DNA from: Caprimulgus europaeus
Taxonomy: Eukaryota; Chordata; Aves; Caprimulgiformes; Caprimulgidae
NCBI GenBank assembly: GCA_907165065.1
Contig: OU015528.1
Coordinates: forward strand, 25,316,015-25,380,014
Length of the DNA: 64,000 nt
Reading direction: 5' to 3'
Shown: positions 26,041-36,120 of the stretch, piece after piece
How positions within the stretch are numbered: position 1 is the stretch's first letter
How the letters are laid out: the number at the start of each line of letters is the position of its first letter
The notes under the pieces: model-generated
The model's database searches: none
Told to the model about the DNA's origin: nothing
What the model saw: only the letters and a program-made list of their open reading frames with translations
Made by a program: the position numbers and the translations under genes

Positions 26041-28384
26041 TGTCAAACTGGAAACTACAGTTTTAGAAGACAGCAACCCAGGTATAGCCCCAGGGTCAGC
26101 TGATGTGGACTACTCAATGTTCTGCACTTCTGGAGCAGACTGACCTCATCCCCCCTGAATAGCAACTCTTCTGGACTCTGAAACAGCACTCCACCCTCCA
26201 CACCCCAGATTGGGCTGAGGACAGCATTCTGCACCTCATCTATATCCTGCAGCACATATGTAACATCCCTGAAGCCACTCCAGGACTCACATCTCCATGT
26301 GCTGTCTACCCCACAGTTCATATTATTAAAACCATGCTCCATTTTGCATTGGAGGAAATTGATGTTTTGGAAGACAAGCTACACCACCAGTGCTTATATC
26401 ACCCGGATCTTCAACGATTCCTGGCCTTTTTCTGGAGCCAGGCAAATTACCCACCACCACCACGCACTCTGTAGTCAGGCAGCCATACCTGAAGAGGGAC
26501 ACACTTCATCAAGGTCCTGACCAGCAACTGAAACAGAAGCACTTATTTTCATCCTGACTACTTCCTGCAGAATTCCCAGGGTAAAGGTTGCCATCCTCAT
26601 GCAGTGAGGGGTGCTGTGAGGCATAAGGACCTGGGTGAACCATAACATGAGATCAATCATTGCAAACATTATTTCCTCCAGTTCCTCTACATCCAACCTG
26701 TAACTGTCTCTGCTTGTGCTTCTGACTTCCAGATGTATGCTAGCCACAATTCTTCAGCTTAGGACATGGGACATTATAGTCCCAGAAGCAACATGCTCAT
26801 GAAATGAGCTACTGACAGAGGTCTTCTTTACCTCAAGTCACACAGCACTGGTTTACTGGTTTCCTCATTCCCCTCTCTCCACTTTTGTTTCCTTGTCAAA
26901 GTACTCTGTGCAGTTAAAAACAAACAAACAAAACAAAACCAACAAAGATTATCCATTTCCCTAAACATTCCTCAGCTTAGTCTCACTTGCATTTGCAAGT
27001 CAAAAGAACCTGGGGCAGTATTTGCAAAGCCCAAGTATCAGACCCATACAATGGGAACACTGCATGCATCTCCACTGGACAGCTCTGAGATCAGGCTTGC
27101 ACTCCCACAGCGGCCAGACACCGGCATCACTGTCAGCATCCCTTCCTAGATGCCTATGGCTGGAGAATGGGTGTTAGACTGAGCAAAGATGGGTCAGGCC
27201 CCTCTCTCCCTCTTTCTCCTCACAGATACCTTTGAGAAATGCATCAGTTTTTGCCAGCCTAAAGAAACACAACTCAAACTCCCAACAGACCTGCAGCAAA
27301 AATTGAAATAAAAACTCCAGACCTCCCTGCCCCAAAAAAACCCCAGTGAATATGTATATGTTGATACCAGGTATACATTCATTCCTTGGTGGACTGACCA
27401 GAAGAACTGCTTGGAAAAGATGGTCCACCATCTCCAGATAGTGTCTTAAAGTCTTGGTAAAATACTACAGCCATCCCTAGTGACTGAGCTCCTCTACAGC
27501 ACCTTTTGGTGCGACTGCAACCACAGGAGGAACAACACAAGCAGTAACATTCACTTCAGTGTTGCTGTAGCTCTTAAAATAAATGCTGTTGAATCAAATG
27601 CCACTGCTTAATAGGTAACATGCCCTGTACAAAATGTTGCTGTCCACTGTGCCGAAGCTTTGGAGTACATCACCTTAAAGCAGTTGGGTTTTTTTTTTAA
27701 ACAAACTGGAATCAAGGATGAGTTAAACCTTAACAACCTTCAGAACTGATTCAGACTTATGCTAGGAGTGACTGACAGTCAGTTGATAGCACAACTGCTA
27801 AGTGGCCTCCACAACAGCGGTCTCTGTCCAGTCCCTAAAGAAACAGGTGCTCACACCACAGAAGTCAGCAGCACGGTTGTATGAATCACTACCCAAGGGC
27901 AGACCTGTCAAGCTCAACCACGTCAGCCACCACAGTCAAACGATCCTTCGAACAGGATTTGTTTCTGAAATGAGCCCCATACATGGTGTAGTTGAGGTAC
28001 TCTACAGAAGGCTTTTGTTTCGAGTCCAACAGACACTCCTGATGGAAGTTTTCAATTTACAAGTACTACCCCTCACCCCTCAGTATAAAAATATAACACA
28101 GATCTTCCATTATCGCCAACACTTTTATTCCTCAAAATTGGGTTCTGCATTACAATGGCAGATTTGCTTAGGTTCTAGGGAAGACAGCTGTAATGAGAAA
28201 TGGCCCAACGAGACATACTGAATTCCAAAACTTCTATACCCTCCACCTTCTAAGGATTAAGTCCAGAAAACAAGAACCTGCAAGCACAGTCATGGAGTCA
28301 ACTTTCCAATCAGCACAGCATCCTAACCTAAGCTTCAGAACTTGTGCTTTTCAGTGGCAACCCTGGCCACTTAGTGTTGGTCAC
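26041..28384. other. Unrecognised ORF-rich block, less AT-rich than its surroundings
   Basis: About 2.3 kb in which moderately long frames crowd both strands: 26055-26342 (-), 26475-26747 (-), 27174-27431 (-) and 27802-28221 (+, 139 codons). Base composition is visibly less AT-rich than the flanks. The minus frame at 26475-26747 has an acidic, amphipathic look (VEELEEIMFAMIDL). A plausible minus-strand protein would need joining of several pieces and I could not connect them by clear splice sites. It may be a decayed gene, an unlisted repeat or chance. I assign no function. Confidence 0.35.
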
Positions 28385-29017
28385 TGTGAGAGTTTAACTT
28401 AGCCGGCAGCCAAACAAGACACAGCAACTCGCAGTCTCCCTCCCCCATACCTGCCCCTCCCTTTCCCCCCCACCCAGGGAACCGGGAGAGAATTGGAGGG
28501 GTAAAGGTGAGGAGACTTGAAGGTTGAGATAAGAACAATTTAATAATCAGAGTGAAAATAAAATTGAAATAATAAGAATAGTAAGAGTAATAATGATAAC
28601 AAATATATATATATGAGTGATGCAGAGTACAATTGCTCTCCACTCACTGATAATGATCCCAGAGGAGTGAAAAGGAACCTCGAAACAGAAATCACAATCC
28701 TGGAAAAATGATCTGGAGCAGTTCCTGAGAGAATCCCCTCCACCCGCTTTCTGATCAGCCCCAGTTAATATACTGAACATGACATAATATGCCATGGAAT
28801 ATCTTATTGGCATATCCAGCTGTCAGTTCTGGGTTTTTCTAACTACTGCACTTTTCTTCTCCACTCCCCGCTTCCAGGCCTCTCTTATTGGAAACTGCCC
28901 AAGCACAGTGTCCTTGTAGTTACCAATTGTTCTCATAACGATCTCCACTGAAACCAAAACACAGGCTTTCTAGCTACTAAGAAGAAAAATAACCCTATCC
29001 TAGCAGAAACCAGGACA
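28385..29017 (-). mobile_element. Avian endogenous retrovirus solo LTR (family A, ERVL-like)
   Basis: Read on the minus strand the LTR starts TGTCCTGGTTTC (29017 downward), carries the typical 'agaaaaataac' block and a TATA-like 'cagtatattaactgg' near 28765-28780, and ends at 28385 in '...actctcaca', so it has TG...CA ends. Flanking 5-bp sequences gtcac (28380-28384) and gtcat (29018-29022) look like a target-site duplication that has drifted. A 5-bp duplication fits class III (ERVL) and some class I elements. Length is about 633 bp. No internal retroviral genes adjoin it, so it is a solo LTR fossil. Confidence 0.85.
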
Positions 29018-29022
29018 GTCAT

Positions 29023-30032
29023 TGTATTTGGTTTGCATGGCAAGGTTTTTGTAGCAAGGGGGGCTATAGGGGTGACTTCTGTGAGAAGACACCAGAAGCT
29101 GCCACTGTGTCCAACAGAGCCAATGCCAGTGACCTGCAAGATGGACCCACCACTGGCCAAGGCTGTGTCCATCAGTGACAGTGGTAGCACCTCTGTGATA
29201 ATATAGTTAAGAAGGGAAAAGAAAAAAAAAAAACCACCACCACCACCAACAAAAAAAACCCAACCTGTGCAACTGCAGCCAGAGAGGAGTGGGAATACAT
29301 GAGAGCAACAACTCTGCAGACAGCAAGGTCAGTGAAGAAGGAGGGGGAGGAGGTGTTCCAGATGCTGGAACAGAGATTCCCCTGCAGCCTGTGGTGAAGA
29401 CCTTGGTGAGGCAGGCTGTTCCCCTGCAGCCCATGGAGGTCCATGGTGGAGCAGAGGTCCACCTGCAGCCCATGGAGGACCCCACGCTGGAGCAGTTGGA
29501 TGCCCGAAGGAGGCTGTGACCTTGTGGGAAGCCCACACTGGAGCAGGCTTCTGGCAGGACCTATGGTCTGCCCAGAGGAAAGAGGAGCCCATGCCGGAAC
29601 AGGCTTGCTGGCAGGACTTACGACCCCACAGGGGACCCACGCTGGAGCAGGGGAAGAGTTGTGAGAAAGGAGCAGCAGAGACAATGTGTGATGAACTGAC
29701 CACAACCCGCCATTCTCTGTCCCCCTGTGCCACTCCAAGGGAGGAGGCAGAGAATTCAGGAGTGAAGTTGAGCCCAGGAAGGGGTGAGGGAGGTGAAGGT
29801 GCTTTAAGATTTGGTTTTATTTCTCATTATCCTATTCTGATTTGCTTGGTAATAAATTAAACAATTAGTTGAGTCTTTTTTGCCCATGACAGTAGCTGAT
29901 GAGCGATCTCTCCCTGTCCTCACCTCAACCCATGAGCCTTTAATTTGTTTTCTCTTGTGTCCAGCTTAGGAGAGGAAGTGATAGAGCAGCTTTGGTGCAC
30001 ACGTGATGTCCAGCCAAGGTCAACCCACCACA
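29023..30032 (+). mobile_element. Avian endogenous retrovirus solo LTR (long family B)
   Basis: A ~1.0 kb LTR with TG...CA ends begins TGTATTTGGTTTGCATGG at 29023 and ends '...caacccaccaca' at 30032. Inside is a run of repeated 'cctgcagcccatggaggtcc' type modules (29385-29480) and 'cacgctggagcag' modules (29490-29660), both typical of this avian LTR. A polyadenylation signal (aataaa near 29851) and a GT-rich tail follow. It lies 5 bp from the opposite-facing LTR at 28385-29017. The apparent open frames on both strands are by-products of the modules. It is a fossil with no internal genes attached. Confidence 0.82.
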
Positions 30033-33000
30033 GCTGTACTGCTCTCCCACATCTCAGCAGGCCATCCCACAGTCCTCAAGGCAGAGGTCTTCAGCCTCTC
30101 AGGAAAAGATCCTTTTGCACAGGCTTTTTTGGCTGCTTGGTTTACAGGGCACAGTGCCTGAACTCCAAACGATTCACAACACCTCTAAAAAAAAACAGAC
30201 CAGGTGAAATCAAATCAATTTCTTTCATCTCCACTCCCTTCTCCCTGCCATCCCCCATCATCCCATTAAGGGAAAATATAGTGGTCTAAACGTTCCATAA
30301 AACACAGCTGCCACACATCCCACCTGAATCCAGCTTCCGTCTACATTTTGAAGATCATTAAGAGGAGGAGAAAAAAAAAAAGAAAAAAAGACTTCATACA
30401 TAATTTTCACATGTTTAATGTAATGGCACCCTAATTAAGTTTACAGTACTTTCATCTCTATTACATACTGTTTCAAAAGTATAATGGCAAAAAAACAAAC
30501 ATGAAAAAAGTACTTTTTGTAAAGTTTTAGAAACTCAACTATCTGAAGTTACACATGCATAAATGCCTTTCAACAAATTGTGAAGAATTGTATTTTTTAC
30601 CCTCACACAACAAAAAAATAGGTTTTGCTGTGTCCTTTCAGAAGATATGGAGACAAAAGATGGCACATAAGAAACTTCTGAAGTCAGAGGTGTCATAAGG
30701 TTATACCAGGACTTCCATTGGAGAGCTTGCCATAAAGCAAAAGCTATAAATAGATAAAGAATGTGCAAGAGCTGTGAATAAGCGAGTAGCACAAGATGTT
30801 TTGCAAGCTTGTGTTCCAACAGCCATGGAACTGAAGACTGCTGGCTGAGGAAATTTCTTATCTGAAGTCTATTCAAAGCATACCCATTACAGAAAGTCAT
30901 ATGGATAGCAATACACTAGACTCTGGGATACTAGTGACAAGCTTTCCTTTGGATTTTAACTTGGATCAACCACCAAAACAAGCAGAAGGGTCACTTTGAG
31001 AAGCCACAGGAATAACAGGAAAACCAACAAATACTTTCTATGACAAGTAATTAAGATAATATGGAAACAGATAGATATGGAACAGACTAGAGAAGTATTT
31101 TTAAGGTACTATCAGCTAGAAAACTAGCAACCCTACTGTTTTATTATCAGTTTCATACTTTGACTTCAAAAAGTTAAGGAAAACAAGTACACTTTGTGTG
31201 AATAAAGTTTGGAGCATCCTTAAAGAGGGGAAGCTAACCTAGAAGCAGCCAAAGACCCTCACTTTTCATGTAAAATCTCACCCTGAAAGACTGTGAACTC
31301 AGTCACTTAAAACAGACTTAAATTTTGGTGGCTGTGTTTCCTACAATTTGCAGTGCTTATTTTAGCTTTTATTCATCTAATTCAGGATTAGGGTATGGAC
31401 TCAAGTTCATAACTGGAGAAAATTACTTTTGGAGAAGTCAATGGCTTGGTTCTAGTAGGAACTTTAAAGTATTTCTTCTCCCATACCTAGGACTGTTCAT
31501 TTTGCTGTTTCCAAGTTTACTTTAAAAAAAAAAAAACCTAAGAAAATATTCACTAGACTAAGAAAGACATTAACATTTTACCTTTGCATCCTGCTTCTAG
31601 AGTTGCCTCCACCTTCAAGTTCCAGCAGTCATCAAACCTAAAGGACATTCACTAATACGCTCTTGTGTTTAATACTAAAGGCCACATCCTTCCAAAGTCT
31701 TATCAGTATGAACAATTCTCCTTAAATGCACACAAAATGCCCTCTAAAAAACTTGCTATTTGTGAAAGAAAGTAATTCAGAACTTAATAATCTGTTCACC
31801 TGTATGCCCATATGACATGGATCAGGCAGGTTTTTGATTAATTGATTAATTTGATTAATGCACAGGACTGATGGAGTATATTAAAGAAAAAATGCAAAAA
31901 TCCACATGAATTACAACTTTTGGTTGACTCGTATATTAATTATACAGAAGAAACTAAAAATCTCTACTTACACAGAAAAAGGGTGGAAATAACACAAACA
32001 CACTCACTCCAGCACTTTTCCGACTATAAAAATATTGCACATTCCAACAATGTTGCACGAATTACTGGCTTTATAAAAAGGCCAAATGAGGTATTAGTCT
32101 ATTAATAAATAAAGATGAACATGGAAAAGAAAAAGCACTTAATATAATGCAACAATCCATTCCAAGTATTTAGTGAATGAAAACTGAAAAAGCAGTAATA
32201 CATACCCTTGAGGGTAAGGTTAAAGTTACTTAGCAAATAGGCAGCTTTCACAATCCACCCGAGAAGCAAAATGGTTAAATCTCCTTCAAGAAAGATTTTA
32301 AGAGCTCAAAATCTATATAGAACACTGCTGTTTAAAATGCTCATTTTGCTCATACAATCAATCTGAAAAGTAAATTCTTATCTCACAATTCTAAAGAGAC
32401 AGCACTATGTGGGCGACAGCAGTGTTACTCAGGGGAATCAGTTTAATATACTAAACCTGTATTATCAGTTAAGAATTAAAACTACTTTCGGATTGACATA
32501 AGTTAAAATATTCAGGGTTTTTCTTGTGGGGTTTGGGGATTTTATTTAGTTTCAAATAGTTTAGACTGGCTATGGGTTTCCATGGTGCTGAAACTGATAC
32601 CCATTAGTACCGTCCTTATTAGCAGATTCCAGCACCACAAGGCATTAGATTAATACAATTGTAATTTTCAGTTTTACTCTGTGTTTATGCTAATAATTTA
32701 CCTTTCAAATCACAATGCTGAAAAATTCCTGATGCCAGGTAATAAAGCTGTCAATCTAAATACAATCTATCTTTTATTTAGACCCTTCCAGAACCACTAG
32801 GAATCTATAGGCAAGCTTATCTAGTTTAAGTTCACAAGAGCACAAAGGAGTATTTAAGTTCAATAAACTGAGCAGCAGAAACTACATTGCACACATGGTA
32901 ATATAACAAGTGTGAAACAAGAGTATTTTCAGTATATTAAGATATTTGTATTTTGGAAGAAAAAAAAAATAGACTTTGTGTGTATACAAACTTACACACA

Positions 33001-33724
33001 TGAATAGCCCTTAAATAAATCGAGGGTTATTCAAATCCTAACATCTTTTCAGACCAATGAAAGGCTATTTGGAAATAAAAGTAATTCCTCCATCACTCTC
33101 CTAGGTGAAGCAAAATCTTAACATATTCCCTCTTGTTATACTCCAGCTTCAAAAAGTGTTTTTTTATTAATACATTTGCAATGCTAGACAGAGTAACAAA
33201 GACCTAGGTAAGTCAAATTTCTGCTGCTATTTTGTGTAAAATAACTGATTTGCACAATAACTCTGTATCAGGTAAAAACTACCAGTGAAAACTTGGATAG
33301 ACATGATAAAAAAAAAGCAGTGTTTCAAAATTAAAGTATCTCCTTTGCTGTAGTCCATACACCAGTAACTCAAACAGTCCTGAATTGGCATATACAAAAA
33401 AAAATTATATTACATTTCTGAAATCAAAAATATATATCTTGTTTTGAAGTCCAAATTTAGGCAAAATATTTACTAGCTGAAATACATATTTTTTTTTTCT
33501 GTCACATGAGATTATTTCTCTCCCATTCTAAGTAGTTACTGAGACATTTACTTCCTGAACACATGTTGTTTCTATTCTGAAGATTAGTTTCATCTACAAT
33601 TTCTTCATAGCAGTTAAGTGTTTTTTAAAATAAACAGTTCAAAGATTTTTTTTCCATGTTAGCACAAAACCAAGAAAGATTATGAAGTTGTTGAAAGAAG
33701 AAGAAAGATGAAAGAAAGGAAACA
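30033..33724 (-). other. DNAJB9 3' UTR and downstream flank
   Basis: AT-rich sequence downstream of the DNAJB9 stop codon. The UTR must start at 33724 and run leftward. Minus-strand AATAAA signals are present at 33163-33168, 32773-32778 and 32541-32546, so the mRNA end may be at one or more of these. Mammalian DNAJB9 transcripts also have a long 3' UTR. Further left (30.0-32.0 kb) I see no gene or clear repeat. Confidence 0.5.
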
Positions 33725-34155
33725 TTACTGTCCAGAACAGTCTGTATACGTGGTAACCATGTTTCCTCGTCTCTGAGTGACAGTCCTACAGTGCTTGCTG
33801 GATCCATGAAACCTGGTATCAGTTCGCACTGCATGCCGGTGTGCATTTTCAAAGTCACTAAACGAAAACATTTTTTCCATATTTTCAAACACATCATCAA
33901 ACAGTCCACCTCCGAAGGAGAACTCTTGGAAAGAACGTCTTTGCCGACTGTGAGCTTCCCGATGACTTCGGAAGTGATTTTCAAAGTGCTTTTTTGACCG
34001 TGAGTTTTGACTAAAGAGGTCAAAGTCTTTGAACAGATCGTCAAAGTTGAAATTAAATGACTGATGGAACGGGCTTCCATTATTTCCTTGTCCTCCATGA
34101 CGGCCAAACTGATCATATTCTCTTCGTTTATTCTCATCTGATAATGTTTCATATG
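33725..34155 (-). CDS. DNAJB9: DNAJB9 coding exon 2 (end of J domain, linker, C-terminal domain)
   Basis: Codes from the rest of codon 73 (Ala) to the TAA at 33727-33725. It opens with the last J-domain helix ([14 protein letters not shown]), then the Gly-rich linker, the [13 protein letters not shown] and [19 protein letters not shown] blocks and the conserved Cys/Thr-rich tail. The acceptor reads cggaaatag|CATATG. A longer frame on the same strand (33625-34152) is an out-of-frame reading of this exon and is not a separate gene. Confidence 0.97.
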
Positions 34156-36109
34156 CTATTTCCGTTAAAAAAAAAGTTTAAAAAGTTTATTGACATTCCC
34201 ATTTAAAAAAAAAAAAAGAAAACCATACACAAAAATACAAAGAACAGCTTTCTCCTGCTGCCTCAACAGGAAAAATATAAAGCAAGGCTTTCATTCAATA
34301 CGCAAGCCCAATCAAGCTCAAAATGTATTTAACTTTCTCCAAACCAAAAACAGCTGTTTCAGAAGTTATTTACAATAATAAATATAGCTATACTACGAGG
34401 ACAGATTATATCCTCAAAATTTTAAATTCACAAAATACAACAGTTTAACTAGCAATAAAGATTCCTGTTTTGATTTGAAATAAAATAGCAATGGCACATA
34501 GCAATTGGAAAGACTGAAGAGGAGAGGATGAGTTAGGAGCTCTACCTAACAAAATGAACTGCCTGCTGCATTCCTATCACAGGAACAGTGCAAGGTCTGC
34601 AAAACTACTTGCCAGCCAGCAAGTCCTGGCTACATCACAGTTACAACTGAGCAACAAGATAAACATCAAGGAGATAAAGGCCATTAGTTTCCTCTATGTC
34701 CAAATCCTCAATTTTTAAAAAGTTCTACAATAAGTCTAGAGTTTGTGATTGGATATACCTGAAATGGAATTAAGTTTCCATCTGATCCTTGGCCCAGAAC
34801 TACAGCTACTAGTGTTCCAAGGCAGAAACTCTGACAGATAATATACCCAATCTGGTAACATTGAGTATTTCAAACGCTTTCCTTTTCTCATCTGTCAAAG
34901 GCTTGCAACTACTCTATATGCTTCAAGACTTACTTTAAGAGTTCCCAAGTCCTCCTGAAATAGGTGCTAACAACTGCAGTGAGCACCTAACAAGATTGTC
35001 CCTCCCATCCACTGTTATTAATAACTACCTTTCCATCAAAAGAACTTCTACAGACAAGAAGAGTTCTAGCCAGAAATCTCCTTCTAGCTTAGTTAGGAGA
35101 ACTACACAAATAGATGGATGTAACAGAATCTATGGGGAACAGAAGCGGTAAAAACCTTATTTTTCAGCAAGTCTCTTTCTATTTGTGATTATTCACTACT
35201 ATCATTATATTTTATCACAAACCACTTATGAATGGTGTATTCCTAGGATTATAGGATAATTCAGGTTGGAAGTGACCTCAGAAGGTCTCTGCTCGAACTG
35301 ACCCAAAGTAGGGTCAGTTATGAGATCAGACAAGGTTACTCAGGATTTTATTCCTGAAAAATATCCAAGGTTGGAAACTGTACAATCTCTCTAAGCAACC
35401 TGTTCCAACACTGGCCTATCCTCAAGGTGAAAAAGTTTTTCCTTATAACCACTTTGAACCTCTTGCACCTGTTGTCTCTTATACTCCCAGTATGAACCAC
35501 TGAAGCACGCTGCTGCAGGTTTTTTTTAAATCTCCCCATAGTTATTGGAAAGTTGTCATTAGGTCCCCCTGAAGCCCTAGTAATCCTGAGCTGGATCTTA
35601 CTAGACAGGTGAAAAGATAAGAATTAACCTCCTAGGGCTAAAGGTGTCCTCCTGCCAATATTTTTTGTGACAAGAGGTGTAAGCCAAAAAGCCTAATAAG
35701 CAGGAATGCATAAACTGTGTAAAAGGCCTGCAAGGACACAGAAACAAGTCAGGCATTGACATTGGATATCTGAAGCGAAAAAAAAAATCTTTTTACCTCT
35801 TATTCAGTAAAAATGGAGTATACTTAAGTTACCACATTTGCTCACAGATACAAGCCATGTATCAAACTAAGACTAAAGTCAGTATATATTACCTTCAGCA
35901 ATTTCTCTAAATTTTGCTTCTGCACCAGGACTCTTATTTTTGTCTGGGTGGTATTTCATAGCCAGCTTGTGAAATGCCTTCTTGATCTGACGGTCAGATG
36001 CATTTTTTGGAACTCCTAAGATATCATAATAGCTCTCTGTAGCCAGTATTAATTCAGTTATCATTAAAATGCAGAGAGCAAATGTGAAGACAGATTGCGT
36101 AGTTGCCAT
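33725..36109 (-). CDS. DNAJB9: DnaJ homolog subfamily B member 9 (ERdj4), ER co-chaperone
   Basis: The coding sequence is complement(join(33725..34155, 35893..36109)), 215 aa. The start [20 protein letters not shown] matches known vertebrate ERdj4 almost residue for residue. Residues 1-23 form the hydrophobic ER signal, 26-90 the J domain with the essential HPD at 54-56, then a Gly/Phe-bearing linker ([14 protein letters not shown]) and a conserved C-terminal domain ending [21 protein letters not shown]-like. Family knowledge: it stimulates the BiP/HSPA5 ATPase in the ER lumen, aids ER-associated degradation, represses IRE1 and is induced by XBP1s. The splice falls after the first base of the Ala73 codon (G|CA), with GT at 35892-35891 and AG at 34157-34156, and restores [14 protein letters not shown]. 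Both exons are open with no breaks. Human DNAJB9 has 223 aa, so this form is about eight residues shorter, within the linker. A 5' UTR intron separates it from the promoter near 39.3 kb. Confidence 0.98.
34156..35892 (-). other. DNAJB9 intron between coding exons
   Basis: A 1.74 kb intron with GT-AG ends. It contains a minus-oriented CR1 fragment at about 35246-35600. The rest is AT-rich and holds no recognisable exon. Confidence 0.85.
35246..35600 (-). mobile_element. CR1 LINE 3' end fragment inside DNAJB9 intron
   Basis: The plus strand reads from the CR1 tail backward: 'ggattataggataattcagg' at 35246, then 'ttggaagtgacctcagaagg', later 'caacctgttccaacactggcc' near 35396 and 'aggtgaaaaagtttttcctt' near 35425. 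These are the standard CR1 3' UTR blocks in reverse order. The element lies in the same orientation as DNAJB9. It is 5'-truncated and diverged, with no coding capacity of its own. Confidence 0.85.
35893..36109 (-). CDS. DNAJB9: DNAJB9 coding exon 1 (signal segment and most of the J domain)
   Basis: Codes for residues 1-72 plus one base of codon 73. The exon itself probably begins at 36120, where the minus strand reads ttctttctag|GAACCAGAGAAATGG; the ATG is 12 bases inside. The GAGAAATGG context gives a good Kozak match (A at -3, G at +4). The donor reads GAAG|gtaata. A mis-read across the donor would add only NIY before a stop. Confidence 0.97.
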
Positions 36110-36120
36110 TTCTCTGGTTC

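Noticed and set aside
29172-29860. Overlapping frames of 70-190 codons on both strands
   Set aside because: They fall wholly inside the LTR at 29023-30032 and arise from its repeated modules.
33625-34152. 175-codon minus-strand frame overlapping DNAJB9
   Set aside because: Same strand but a different frame from the DNAJB9 second coding exon, which matches the family exactly; this frame resembles nothing.
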